In this document: one piece after another, positions 9,263-16,921 of the stretch | How positions within the stretch are numbered: the first letter of the stretch is position 1 | Layout of the letters: each line of letters starts with the position of its first letter | NCBI RefSeq assembly: GCF_020171365.1 | Contig: NZ_JAIUZO010000002.1 | Span: 1,116,001-1,180,000 of the forward strand | Direction: 5' to 3' | Source of the DNA: Qipengyuania gaetbuli | GTDB taxonomy: Bacteria; Pseudomonadota; Alphaproteobacteria; Sphingomonadales; Sphingomonadaceae | Length of the DNA stretch: 64,000 nucleotides | Notes under the pieces: model-generated | Told to the model about the DNA's origin: nothing | Databases searched by the model: none | Seen by the model: only the letters and a program-made list of their open reading frames with translations | Program-made: the position numbers and the translations under genes

Positions 9263-9819
9263 CCGTCCCCCTTCAGCCACGACATCCGCAATTTCGCGAT
9301 GATCGAGTGGCTCGATGCCAGCTGCTCGTAAGTACCGAGCATGACGATCCCCATCTCGCCGGCTATCGAACCGAGCTGGCGGATATCCTGTTTCAGCGCC
9401 GTTTCGTAGATCTGCAGGGCTTCTTCGCCGTGCCTTCTGATTTCGAACTGCGACCCGAATATGTAAGCGATTTCATTGTTGTATTGCAACTTGGTCATGT
9501 AGACGAGGTTGAGGAAGGGCGATCCGTCGGCCCTTACATTGGGCACGAGGAACTTGCCGTCCTCTATCCTGTCATTGGCGATGAAATCGCGCATGCGCTG
9601 GCGGACCGGACCGGCCCCGCCTGCCGGTTGCAGGAAACGGCAATTGCGCCCCAAGCACAGCTCCGGCGCGTATTGGGTGACCTGGCAGAAGGCTTCGTTG
9701 ACCCCGATGAGCGGCGCGTCGGGCAGGCGCACGTCGGCCAGCGTCAGCGGCACCTTGCTGCGCTGCATCAGGTCACCGAACCCGGGCGCGGGTTCGCTGT
9801 CATCCTTCCACCAGTACAT
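9259..9819 (-). CDS. Short LOV-domain blue-light photoreceptor
   Basis: 186 residues from the ATG at 9819. The frame extends to a TTG at 9912, but that part looks non-coding. The LOV signature GRNCRFLQ places the photoactive cysteine at Cys60. Downstream are the expected core features: an Asn-containing strand (FLNLVYM) and a Gln-containing last strand (YIFGSQFEI) that normally contacts flavin. The C-terminal tail of about 60 residues is helical, with no HTH or kinase domain, so output must be through another protein. Its stop overlaps the start of the CheB/CheR/HWE kinase by 4 bp, implying translational coupling and joint function. A 13-nt palindrome (9821-9833) lies directly before the start codon. 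Confidence 0.88.
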   Translation of the reverse strand: MYWWKDDSEPAPGFGDLMQRSKVPLTLADVRLPDAPLIGVNEAFCQVTQYAPELCLGRNCRFLQPAGGAGPVRQRMRDFIANDRIEDGKFLVPNVRADGSPFLNLVYMTKLQYNNEIAYIFGSQFEIRRHGEEALQIYETALKQDIRQLGSIAGEMGIVMLGTYEQLASSHSIIAKLRMSWLKGDG

Positions 9820-9928
9820 AGAGCGACTCGCTCCCTCCCCCTTGGCCTTGGAGCCTATGCAAGGCCCCGCAATTTCACAAGAAATCTCGCAGATGCCTCC
9901 GAGCGCTGCCAAAAAATCGCCGACCGAT

Positions 9929-9956
9929 GGATTAAGCGCGCAGCGGCATCCGTTTC
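9929..9956 (+). promoter_or_regulatory. ECF-type promoter upstream of the small exported protein
   Basis: GGATTAA (9929-9935), a 15-nt spacer, then CGTTTC (9951-9956), about 50 nt before the ATG at 10006. The same two boxes with the identical spacer occur at three other sites in the next 3 kb. Similarity with the site at 12992 continues past the -10 box (CCTTTCnAGCG). Seen directly; recognition by the neighbouring ECF sigma factor is inferred. Confidence 0.65.
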
Positions 9957-10005
9957 CCTTTCAAGCGACCGGCTAGGCCGGGCGCGCCAAAAGGAGAAAC
10001 GACAC

Positions 10006-10350
10006 ATGACCAAGCTTGCCACCCTGCCGCTGTTCGCCCTCGGCCTTGCCACTGCCGCGACCGCCGCCGTGCCGATGCTGCACGAGGAACAGGTCGCCCG
10101 CGCCGAGGAAGCGCTGATCATCACCACGCCGATCGCCGGGATCGAGAACAATCTGTGGTTCGATTACCGCATCGACATCACCGAGGCGCAGAAGGAGCTC
10201 ACCAGCGACCTGCGCCGCGCCAGCGATATCGAGGACCGCCGCGATGCGTGGGAGGAATACGCCCATGAACTGAAGCACGAGCGCATCCATTACATCGAGG
10301 AAATGGCCGAGCGCGGATACCGCATGGGCCAGGTCATCTTCGTCGACTGA
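10006..10350 (+). CDS. Small exported protein of unknown function
   Basis: 114 residues, starting at the ATG that follows an AAGGAG ribosome site. Residues 1-22 form a signal peptide with a likely cleavage near ATAAVP. The mature part is charged and helical (for example a DLRRASDIEDRR segment) with no recognised domain and no cysteine pair. It has its own ECF-type promoter and a strong terminator, so it is a monocistronic transcript. By promoter and position it belongs to the same set as the subtilase and PRC-barrel-like genes downstream. A periplasmic stress-related role is inferred, not shown. Confidence 0.75.
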   Translation: MTKLATLPLFALGLATAATAAVPMLHEEQVARAEEALIITTPIAGIENNLWFDYRIDITEAQKELTSDLRRASDIEDRRDAWEEYAHELKHERIHYIEEMAERGYRMGQVIFVD

Positions 10351-10401
10351 GCGACAGCAACGTCCCGGGCCGCGCCAGTCCCTCGGCGCGGCCACCCCCC
10401 G

Positions 10402-10439
10402 AAGGAAGGACCGGAAGACCCGCCGGTCCTTCCTTTTTT
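10402..10439 (+). terminator. Rho-independent terminator after the small exported protein gene
   Basis: Perfect 13-bp stem (AAGGAAGGACCGG at 10402-10414 with its complement at 10423-10435), an 8-nt loop, and a T run continuing to 10439. Confidence 0.9.
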
Positions 10440-10482
10440 CGTGCGTGAAAAGTGGCCGGGCGAAGGCCCGCCAGCCAGTAGC

Positions 10483-11181
10483 TCAGCGCCAGCCCTGCTT
10501 GCGCGCGGCTTCTTCGCCCTGTGCATCGAGCGCCGGACCCGCTGCCATTTCCTGTGCCAGGGCCAGGATCTCGGCATCGCCTGCCCCTGCCATGCGGTAA
10601 TCGGTCGAGGCGCCTTCGCTGCCCTCGCCAAGTGCCTCGAGCTTCCAGCCGGCCTCGTCGCGGCAGGCAATTCCGCCGCCCGCGCTGCCGCTGAACGCGC
10701 GGCAATAGCGGCCTTCCTCGCTGCGGAACGACAGAAGCACGCGGGTCTCGTCCCCCGGCGACTGGTTGGCGACGAGCCGGTCGTCGAGCACGCCGGCAAG
10801 CTGCGTATCGGCATAGGCAGGTGTATCGCCGCCTTGGCCCGGCAGGAACACGGCAAGCGCCAGCGATGCGGCCAGCGCCGGTCCGGCGACCCAGCCCCAG
10901 TGCGGCAAGCGCCGCCTGCTCTCGCGCCGCTCGCGGGCCGCAGCGAAATCCACCACCTCGGCCGGTTGCGGCCGGGACAGCATCGCGGCCAGCCGGTCGG
11001 GCACGGGCTGGTCGAGGACAGGCGCATAATGGCCGGCCAGCATGCTTTTAAGCGATTTGTGCCGCTCCACCTGCTGCGCCAGTTCGGGATCGGCCGCGAT
11101 TGCAGCGGCGACCTGCGCCTCGCGTTCGCCCGACAGTTCGCCATCGGCAAACGCGGCGATGTCTTCTGGGGTAATCGTCAC
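10483..11181 (-). CDS. Transmembrane anti-sigma factor for the ECF sigma factor
   Basis: 232 residues. The N-terminal cytoplasmic part begins with ITPEDIAAFADGELS, typical of anti-sigma domains of the RseA/FecR-like zinc-finger superfamily, though no HxxxCxxC zinc motif is visible. A single transmembrane helix lies at about residues 95-115, followed by a periplasmic domain with a Cys pair (RYCRAFSG and GIACRDE). The ATG overlaps the stop of the sigma gene by 4 bp, the usual coupled sigma/anti-sigma arrangement. It should hold the sigma factor at the membrane until an envelope signal releases it. The signal is unknown. Confidence 0.85.
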   Translation of the reverse strand: MTITPEDIAAFADGELSGEREAQVAAAIAADPELAQQVERHKSLKSMLAGHYAPVLDQPVPDRLAAMLSRPQPAEVVDFAAARERRESRRRLPHWGWVAGPALAASLALAVFLPGQGGDTPAYADTQLAGVLDDRLVANQSPGDETRVLLSFRSEEGRYCRAFSGSAGGGIACRDEAGWKLEALGEGSEGASTDYRMAGAGDAEILALAQEMAAGPALDAQGEEAARKQGWR

Positions 11182-11642
11182 GATGCTTCTCCGAGCATGG
11201 CCATCAGCGCGTCGCGGCCGCGCACGAGGCGGGAATTGAGCGTGCCGACCGGGCAGCCGACGATTTCGGCCGCTTCCTTGTAGGCATAGCCTTCCACCAT
11301 CACGAGCAGCACGGCCTCGCGCTGGTCTTCCGGCAGTTTCTGCATGGCGCGATCGACGTTGGACAGCTCGACCGCGGCTTCCTGCGCGCCGTCGCCGCCG
11401 ACACCCACGCCGGCCTCCTCGGCCACGAAGGTCTGCAGGCTGCGCGTCGTCTTGCGGCCCTCGTCGATCCAGATATTGCGCATGATCCGATACATCCAGC
11501 TGTCGAGCCGCGTGCCTTCTTCCCAGCGGGACCGGTTGGCCAGCGCGCGCTCGATGGTCATCTGGCAGAGATCGTCACCGTCGGACGGATTGCCGGACAG
11601 CCCGATTGCGAAACGACGCAACCGGGGCAGCAGGGCCAGCAA
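11178..11642 (-). CDS. ECF-family RNA polymerase sigma factor
   Basis: 154 residues from the TTG at 11642. Region 2 is seen in GDDLCQMTIERALANRSRW and the following LDSWMYRIMRNIWIDEGR; region 4 in LPEDQREAVLLVMVEGYAYKE with an HTH ending VGTLNSRLVRGRDAL. There is no ATG in frame. A CTG at 11666, preceded by GGAAGG, would add TLNTSFEKD-like residues and is an alternative start. A minus-strand copy of the local promoter motif (11714 to 11686) would start transcription near 11680. That gives a leader of about 38 nt to the TTG, similar to the leaders of the other genes with this promoter. Autoregulation is therefore likely. Confidence 0.9.
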   Translation of the reverse strand: MLALLPRLRRFAIGLSGNPSDGDDLCQMTIERALANRSRWEEGTRLDSWMYRIMRNIWIDEGRKTTRSLQTFVAEEAGVGVGGDGAQEAAVELSNVDRAMQKLPEDQREAVLLVMVEGYAYKEAAEIVGCPVGTLNSRLVRGRDALMAMLGEAS

Positions 11643-11682
11643 GTCTTTCTCGAACGATGTGTTCAGCGTCTCTGCCTTCCAG

Positions 11683-11710
11683 GGATTAAACGGACGAGCG
11701 CGTGCGTTTC
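11683..11710 (+). promoter_or_regulatory. ECF-type promoter for the subtilase gene
   Basis: GGATTAA (11683-11689), 15-nt spacer, CGTTTC (11705-11710), about 40 nt before the ATG at 11751. It overlaps almost base for base with a minus-strand promoter of the same kind. Confidence 0.65.
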
Positions 11711-11714
11711 ATCC
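11686..11714 (-). promoter_or_regulatory. ECF-type promoter for the sigma/anti-sigma operon (autoregulation)
   Basis: Read on the minus strand: GGATGAA (11714-11708), 15-nt spacer, CGTTTAA (11692-11686). One mismatch to the -35 box of the three plus-strand sites and the same spacing. It lies directly upstream of the sigma gene. Confidence 0.55.
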
Positions 11715-11750
11715 ATGCTTAATGCGTTTTAGTCGAAGAACGAGAGGACG

Positions 11751-12971
11751 ATGCGAGTTTTTTCCCTGCTTTGCGCCGCACTGGCACTGGTTACCGCGCC
11801 GCTGGCCGCGCAGGTCGCGCTGCCGCGCGTGCAGCTGCCGCAGGTGGGGCCGGTTGTGGGCGAAACGCTCGACACGCTCGACGAGACGCGCGCCGGAGTG
11901 CAGCGCACGGTTGAACGGCTCGCGCGCGACCGCCTGCGCACGATAGACCGGCTGGTGCGTCGCAATGCCGATGCAATCGAGTACGATGCGGCAGGCGCAC
12001 CCGCGCGGCGCGGCGAGCTGCTGGTGATGGACGTTTCCCCCGACACCTTGGCCCCTGCGCTGGAGGCAGGCTTCACCCTCCTCTCGCGCGAAGAGGTCGA
12101 GGGGCTGAATATCTCGCTCATGCGCCTCGGCGTGCCGGAGGGGATGGACCTTGCAGAAGCGCAAGCGGCGCTCGGCATCCTCCTGCCGCAGGCACAGGTC
12201 AGCGCCGACAACCTCCACTTCCAGTCGGGCACCGCCAATGGCGCGGTGCTGGCCATCTCGGCGCAAGGTAGTGCCGGCAGCGCAGCACCGGTCGGCATGA
12301 TCGACGGTGCACCGGGCCCTGTAGTAAAGGTCACGGAAACGCGCGGCTTTGCCGCTGGCGCGCCCTTCCCGAGCCACCACGGCAGCTCGGTCGCATCGCT
12401 GCTCACCCATGCCGGTGCGGGCACCATCCGCGTGGCGGACGTGTACGGCACCGACAAGGCCGGCGGCAACGCGCTCGCCATGGCCAAGGGGCTGGGCTGG
12501 CTGGTTTCGCGCGGCAGCAAGGTGGTGACGATCAGCCTCGTGGGACCGCGCAATGCGGTGCTCGAACGGGCGATCGGCGCAGCCCAGCGCAAAGGCGTGG
12601 TGGTGGTTGCGGCGGTCGGCAATGACGGCCCGGCCGCCCCGCCCGCCTATCCGGCCTCCTATGACGGCGTGATTGCCGTGACCGCGGTCGACGGCAAGCG
12701 CCGCGCACTGATCGAGGCGGGCCGCGCGCTCCATCTCGACTATGCCGCGCCGGGCGCGGACATCTATGGCCGCAATGCCAAGGGCAGGCGCATCGGCCTG
12801 CGCGGTACGTCCTTTGCCACCCCGCTGGTCGCGGCCCGCCTGGCGCGGGCCTTGGCGCAGGGCCGCAACTGGCGCGCCGCGCTCGATGCAGAGGCCGTGG
12901 ACCTAGGACGCAAGGGCCATGACGACACCTATGGCAGGGGCCTTGTCTGCGGCGGCTGCACCGGACGCTGA
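11751..12971 (+). CDS. Exported subtilisin-like (S8) serine protease
   Basis: 406 residues with a signal peptide (about 1-20, ending LAAQ). The S8 catalytic triad can be placed at Asp185 (GMIDGAPG), His210 (HHGSSVA) and Ser354 (GTSFATP), with the oxyanion Asn291 (AVGNDGP). Residues 21-175 are an N-terminal region that may act as a propeptide or regulatory domain. The spacing between Asp and His is short for S8 enzymes, making this a compact variant. It is divergent from the ECF sigma gene and shares its bidirectional promoter element, so it is probably a target of that sigma factor. A periplasmic role in protein quality control is inferred. Confidence 0.87.
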   Translation: MRVFSLLCAALALVTAPLAAQVALPRVQLPQVGPVVGETLDTLDETRAGVQRTVERLARDRLRTIDRLVRRNADAIEYDAAGAPARRGELLVMDVSPDTLAPALEAGFTLLSREEVEGLNISLMRLGVPEGMDLAEAQAALGILLPQAQVSADNLHFQSGTANGAVLAISAQGSAGSAAPVGMIDGAPGPVVKVTETRGFAAGAPFPSHHGSSVASLLTHAGAGTIRVADVYGTDKAGGNALAMAKGLGWLVSRGSKVVTISLVGPRNAVLERAIGAAQRKGVVVVAAVGNDGPAAPPAYPASYDGVIAVTAVDGKRRALIEAGRALHLDYAAPGADIYGRNAKGRRIGLRGTSFATPLVAARLARALAQGRNWRAALDAEAVDLGRKGHDDTYGRGLVCGGCTGR

Positions 12972-12991
12972 AATTTTTTTCGCGCTTTTAT

Positions 12992-13019
12992 GGATTAAGC
13001 GCCGCACCCCACCCGTTTT
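12992..13019 (+). promoter_or_regulatory. ECF-type promoter for the PRC-barrel-like protein gene
   Basis: GGATTAA (12992-12998), 15-nt spacer, CGTTTT (13014-13019), about 55 nt before the ATG at 13075. The flanking bases match the site at 9929 on both sides (TGGATTAAGCGC and TCCTTTCnAGCG). Confidence 0.65.
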
Positions 13020-13074
13020 CCTTTCGAGCGGATGCACCGACACCTTCGCATCCGCAGATAGAAAGGAACTGACG

Positions 13075-13920
13075 ATGAAGAACCTCATGCTTGCCGCTTC
13101 GGCGCTCACCCTGATTGCAGCCCCTGCCCATGCCCAGCTGCTGGGCGGCGGCGGCCTGTCGGGCGTCACCGGATCGCTCAATGGCACGGTCAATTCGACC
13201 CTGCGCGCTCCGACCGAAACGCTGCGTTCGACCACCCGCGGCACGCTGCGCGGCGATGCCGCCACGCGCGGCAACGAGAAGGTCGACCGCAAGAACGGCA
13301 GCGTCGCCATCGACCGCAGCGTCGACACCAGCCTTGATGCCACCACCAGCCAGCTGCTCGGCACGCCGGCAGGCGAGGCTTCGGGCAATGCATCGGGTTC
13401 TGCCAATGCCTCGGGCTCGGGCAGCGCCAATGCGCAGCTGATCGGAACCGATGCCGTGACCGGCGCAGTCCAGGGCACCGCCGCCCGGGCGCGTGAGACA
13501 GTCTCGAGCGTCCGCAATATCGCCACCCCCGCCGTGGGTTCGGCCCGCGACCGCTTGTCGGGAGCAACGGCACAGGCCGGCAGCCTCGCCGGTTCGGCAA
13601 GCGGTGCTGCACAGGGCGCAGGCATGATCGATAACAGCGTGCTGGCCCTTGCCGGTAGCGGCGCTGCGCAGGGCGAAGGCGCCTTCGCCGTCGCGCCGGG
13701 AATGCCGGTCCAGCTGCCTTCGGGCGAACAGCTCGGCACCGTGCGCGACATCGTCGCCACGCGCAGCGGCGAGATTCGCCAGCTGGTCGTCGACACCAAG
13801 GACGGCCTGACCACCATTCCCGCCGGCAGCCTCACGGCCAGCGGCACCGCGCTCATCGCGGGCCAGGCCAGCGGCTCGGCATCCAACGAGGCTCCCGCCG
13901 AGGCGAGCGGCACCGAATAA
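13075..13920 (+). CDS. Exported low-complexity protein with C-terminal PRC-barrel-like segment
   Basis: 281 residues from the ATG after GAAAGGAA. The signal peptide ends APAHAQ (about residue 21). The middle is rich in Ser, Gly, Ala, Thr and Asn with short repeats such as ASGNASGSANASGSG, suggesting a flexible surface or periplasmic spacer. The C-terminal part (MPVQLPSGEQLGTVRDIV to LTTIPAGSL) resembles a PRC-barrel beta fold. Function is unknown. It has its own ECF-type promoter and terminator and is probably co-regulated with the subtilase and the small exported protein. Confidence 0.78.
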   Translation: MKNLMLAASALTLIAAPAHAQLLGGGGLSGVTGSLNGTVNSTLRAPTETLRSTTRGTLRGDAATRGNEKVDRKNGSVAIDRSVDTSLDATTSQLLGTPAGEASGNASGSANASGSGSANAQLIGTDAVTGAVQGTAARARETVSSVRNIATPAVGSARDRLSGATAQAGSLAGSASGAAQGAGMIDNSVLALAGSGAAQGEGAFAVAPGMPVQLPSGEQLGTVRDIVATRSGEIRQLVVDTKDGLTTIPAGSLTASGTALIAGQASGSASNEAPAEASGTE

Positions 13921-13940
13921 GCCGCCGTCACGGTGAAACG

Positions 13941-13977
13941 AAGGCCGGGTTGCCCATGCGGGTGGCCCGGCCTTTTC
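13941..13977 (+). terminator. Rho-independent terminator after the PRC-barrel-like gene
   Basis: AAGGCCGGG (13941-13949) pairs with CCCGGCCTT (13966-13974); the loop holds a nested GCCC/GGGT pairing and TTTTC closes it. It may also serve the tRNA transcript arriving on the minus strand. Confidence 0.8.
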
Positions 13978-14034
13978 GCATGGCCCGCGCATGCGCAGGC
14001 TGCGGTTTCGTCGATTTGCAGGGAAAGGGACTGA

Positions 14035-14121
14035 TGGTGCGGTCGAGAAGACTCGAACTTCCACGGGCGTTAGCCCACAACGACCTCAACGTTGCGCGTC
14101 TACCAGTTCCGCCACGACCGC
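14035..14121 (-). tRNA. tRNA-Leu (anticodon GAG)
   Basis: 87 nt including an encoded CCA. The 5' acceptor GCGGTCG pairs with CGACCGC, and the D-loop contains TGGTAGACG. The anticodon stem CAACG/CGTTG encloses TTGAGGT, giving anticodon GAG. A long variable arm (GGGCTAACGCCC) is typical of class II leucine tRNAs, and the T-loop reads GTTCGAGTC. It would read CUC and CUU leucine codons. Confidence 0.95.
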
Positions 14122-14234
14122 ACACAGTCTGAAATCGGTAGCGAATCCCGCGAGGGGGAAACAGGTGCTACCGCCGGTAGGAGCGCGCCCCTAGCAGCGC
14201 CTTTGCACTGCCGCAAGCACCTTTGTCGCGAGGG

Positions 14235-15098
14235 TCAGAGCGGGGCCCAGCCCACGTCGGCATAGACCGCGTTGCGCGGGACCTGCGTGCTCGCCTCGTC
14301 GATGGTGATCGTCTCGCCCGGGGCCAGCGTGGGCTGCGGCGGCTGGACGATCCAGGTGAAGACCTGTTGTTCGCGCTCGTTGAGCATGACGATCTGGATC
14401 GGCGGCAGGCGGCGGCTTTCGCGCGCCTTGTTTTCTACCTCGATCCGGGCGGAGAAGAGGTAGGTCTTGTTTTCCAGCTCGCGCCAGCTCTGCGATTCCT
14501 GCGGGAAGCGCAGTTCGAGGTCGGGCTGCGCCTGGCCGAAAGCGGGCTTGTCTACCGGCCACCAGGACGGCGTGCCGAACTGGGTGATCGCCACCACTGC
14601 GCCCAGCGCCAGCACGGCGAAGGTCGCTGCCGCCCAGGTCCACAGCTTCATCATGTTGCGGCGCGGGCGGAACGGCGGCGCATGGTCGAAGCTGGAAACG
14701 AAATCGTCCTCGTCCTCGTAGGCGCGGCTAACCGGCGGCGGGGCCGGCTGTTCCTCGTCATAGGAAGGGGGTGTCGTAGCATCGAAATCGGGCGCTTCGT
14801 CCTCTACCGCATCCTCGACCGGCGGGGCTTCCGCCGTGGCGACGTCAGCCTCGCTTTCAGCGAAACTGAAGCCCGGGCGTGCGGGCGCGCTTTCTTCGCG
14901 CTGCACCGGCGCGGGAGGAGGAGGCGGTGGGGGCGGCGGCGGAGCTGCCGCTTCGCTGGCCACCACGCCTTCGACTTCGGCCCCGTCCTGGAACCAGGAA
15001 TGCTTGCACTTGGCGCAGCGCACCGTGCGGCCGTCCACGCCGATTGCGCTATCGGGAACGACATAGCGCGTGCTGCAGGCAGGACAGGCAATAATCAT
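14235..15098 (-). CDS. Zinc-ribbon protein with DUF3426 domain, single-pass membrane
   Basis: 287 residues from the ATG at 15098. The N-terminal MJ0042-type zinc ribbon has Cys5, Cys8, Cys28 and Cys31 (CPAC...CAKC). A proline run follows at about 52-61, then an acidic linker, a transmembrane helix at about 160-180 (LWTWAAATFAVLALGAVVAI), and a C-terminal DUF3426-like domain outside the cytoplasm. This architecture recurs in alphaproteobacteria beside ftsE, as here, where it is divergent from ftsE. The function is unknown; a role in envelope or division is suggested only by context. Confidence 0.8.
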   Translation of the reverse strand: MIIACPACSTRYVVPDSAIGVDGRTVRCAKCKHSWFQDGAEVEGVVASEAAAPPPPPPPPPPAPVQREESAPARPGFSFAESEADVATAEAPPVEDAVEDEAPDFDATTPPSYDEEQPAPPPVSRAYEDEDDFVSSFDHAPPFRPRRNMMKLWTWAAATFAVLALGAVVAITQFGTPSWWPVDKPAFGQAQPDLELRFPQESQSWRELENKTYLFSARIEVENKARESRRLPPIQIVMLNEREQQVFTWIVQPPQPTLAPGETITIDEASTQVPRNAVYADVGWAPL

Positions 15099-15257
15099 GG
15101 TGGACAAAAGCCTTACGCATTGCCGCGAATCGCGACAAGCTGCGCATCTGTGCGTGAAAGCCCCAAGCGGCTTTTTTCCACATCGAAGGACGGTTATAGG
15201 CCCCAATCGGACGATGGCGGCTCCTATTCATCCCTTTTTCGCGGCGATTGCAGGCCG

Positions 15258-15992
15258 ATGAGCGTGCAGGAAAGCGCAATCGTGCAGTTCGACAACGTCG
15301 GATTGCGCTACGGGACCGAGCGCGAGGTCCTCTCGAATATTTCCTTCACCCTGTTCTCGGGCCGGTTTTACTTCCTCACCGGGGCCAGCGGCGCGGGCAA
15401 GACTTCGCTGCTGAAGCTGCTTTACCTCGCCCAGCGCCCTTCACGCGGGGGGATGCGGATGTTCGGCACCGACGTCATCACCATGCCGCGCGACCAGCTG
15501 CCCAAGTTCCGCCGCCGCATGGGCGTGGTGTTTCAGGACTTCCGCCTCGTCGACCACCTGTCCGCCTTCGACAATATCGCCCTGCCGCTGCGCGTATCGG
15601 GCGTGCGCGAGAGCGACCTTGAAGGGCCGGTCAACGACATGCTCGAATGGGTCGGGCTGGGCCACCGTGCCGATGCGCGCCCCGCCACGCTGTCGGGCGG
15701 CGAGCAGCAGCGCGTCGCGATCGCCCGCGCGGTCATTGCCCGTCCCGAAATCCTCGTGGCCGACGAACCGACCGGCAACGTCGACCCGGAAATGGCGCTG
15801 AAGCTCATTCGCCTGTTCGAGGCGCTCAATCGCCTCGGCACGACGGTGGTGGTCGCGACGCACGACGTGCAGCTGATCCGCAAGGTGCCCGAAAGCCTGA
15901 TCATGCGGCTGGACAAGGGCACGCTGTCCGATCCCACGGGCGCACTGCGTTATCCGCCCAAGCGCACTTCGAGCACGGGAATGCCGGAATGA
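15258..15992 (+). CDS. ftsE: Cell-division ATP-binding protein FtsE
   Basis: 244 residues. An ABC ATPase with Walker [10 protein letters not shown] (about 42-50), signature [14 protein letters not shown] and Walker [11 protein letters not shown]. With FtsX it forms the complex that, in well-studied bacteria, controls peptidoglycan hydrolases at the septum. The stop overlaps the ftsX start (ATGA), as expected for stoichiometric partners. An M23 (LytM-type) peptidase, the usual downstream target class, is encoded further along at 55415, but any link is inference. Confidence 0.93.
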   Translation: MSVQESAIVQFDNVGLRYGTEREVLSNISFTLFSGRFYFLTGASGAGKTSLLKLLYLAQRPSRGGMRMFGTDVITMPRDQLPKFRRRMGVVFQDFRLVDHLSAFDNIALPLRVSGVRESDLEGPVNDMLEWVGLGHRADARPATLSGGEQQRVAIARAVIARPEILVADEPTGNVDPEMALKLIRLFEALNRLGTTVVVATHDVQLIRKVPESLIMRLDKGTLSDPTGALRYPPKRTSSTGMPE

Positions 15993-16921
15993 AGCGGCCA
16001 CCGACCCTTGGCCGGGCCGTCGACCGGGGCCTTGCGCCGTTCCGCGGCAGGCGCGCCGCGCACCTGTTGCCGCGCACCCGGCTGGGCGGCCCGGTGCCTT
16101 GGGTCATCGCCATCATGACCGCGCTCACCGTGCTGGCGGTGGGCGGAGCGCTCGCCCTCTCCAACCTCGCGGCGAGCGCGCGGGGCGAGCTTGCCGGCAG
16201 CGCGACCGTGCAGATCCTCGAAGCCGATCCAGACCTGCGGGCGGAGCAGACGCGACGCGTCGCCGCGCTGCTGCGGCAGGACGCCTCGGTCGAGGCGGTC
16301 CGGATCGTGCCCGAAAGCGAGATTGCCGCCCTGCTCGAACCCTGGCTCGGCACGGGCGAGGCGGTCGAGGCGGTGCCCTTGCCCGCGCTGATCGACCTGC
16401 AGCTGGCCGCAGGGGCAGGCGAGGCGCAGCTCGAGGCGCTGGAAGGGCGGATTGCCGCCGCCGCGCCGTCGGCCCGAATCGATGCGCAGGAGGCGTGGCT
16501 TGCCCCCGTGCTCGAAGCATTGAATTCGCTACGTTACATGGCCTTCGCGCTGATCGCCCTGCTCGCTTTCACCGGAGCCGCCGCAGTCTGGCTGGCGGCG
16601 CGCAATGCGCTCGACGGCAATCGCGACACGATCGAGATCGTCCACCTCCTGGGCGGCAGCGACGAGCAGGTGGCGCGGGTGTTCCAGCGTTCCATCCTGT
16701 TCGACGCACTGGCTGGCGGCGTGCTCGGCCTGGCGCTGGGCACGGGCGCAATCCTGCTGGTTGCGACCCGTTTCGCCGCGCTCGATTCGGGGATGGTGGC
16801 AGGCGGGACACTGTTGCCGACCGATTGGGCGATAGTTGCACTGGTCCCGCTTTTCGCGGTCGGAATTGCCGTCTACACCGCGCGCATGACCGTCCTGTCC
16901 TCCTTGCGGAAAATGCTGTGA
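15989..16921 (+). CDS. ftsX: Cell-division permease FtsX
   Basis: 310 residues. Four transmembrane segments are visible: one near residue 40 (WVIAIMTALTVLAVGGALAL), an extracytoplasmic loop of about 110 residues, then three at about 180-205, 235-265 and 275-300. That is the FtsX topology. It is coupled to ftsE upstream and to the DUF218 gene downstream, whose GTG overlaps its stop. It should transmit ATP hydrolysis by FtsE to periplasmic cell-wall hydrolases. Confidence 0.9.
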   Translation: MKRPPTLGRAVDRGLAPFRGRRAAHLLPRTRLGGPVPWVIAIMTALTVLAVGGALALSNLAASARGELAGSATVQILEADPDLRAEQTRRVAALLRQDASVEAVRIVPESEIAALLEPWLGTGEAVEAVPLPALIDLQLAAGAGEAQLEALEGRIAAAAPSARIDAQEAWLAPVLEALNSLRYMAFALIALLAFTGAAAVWLAARNALDGNRDTIEIVHLLGGSDEQVARVFQRSILFDALAGGVLGLALGTGAILLVATRFAALDSGMVAGGTLLPTDWAIVALVPLFAVGIAVYTARMTVLSSLRKML

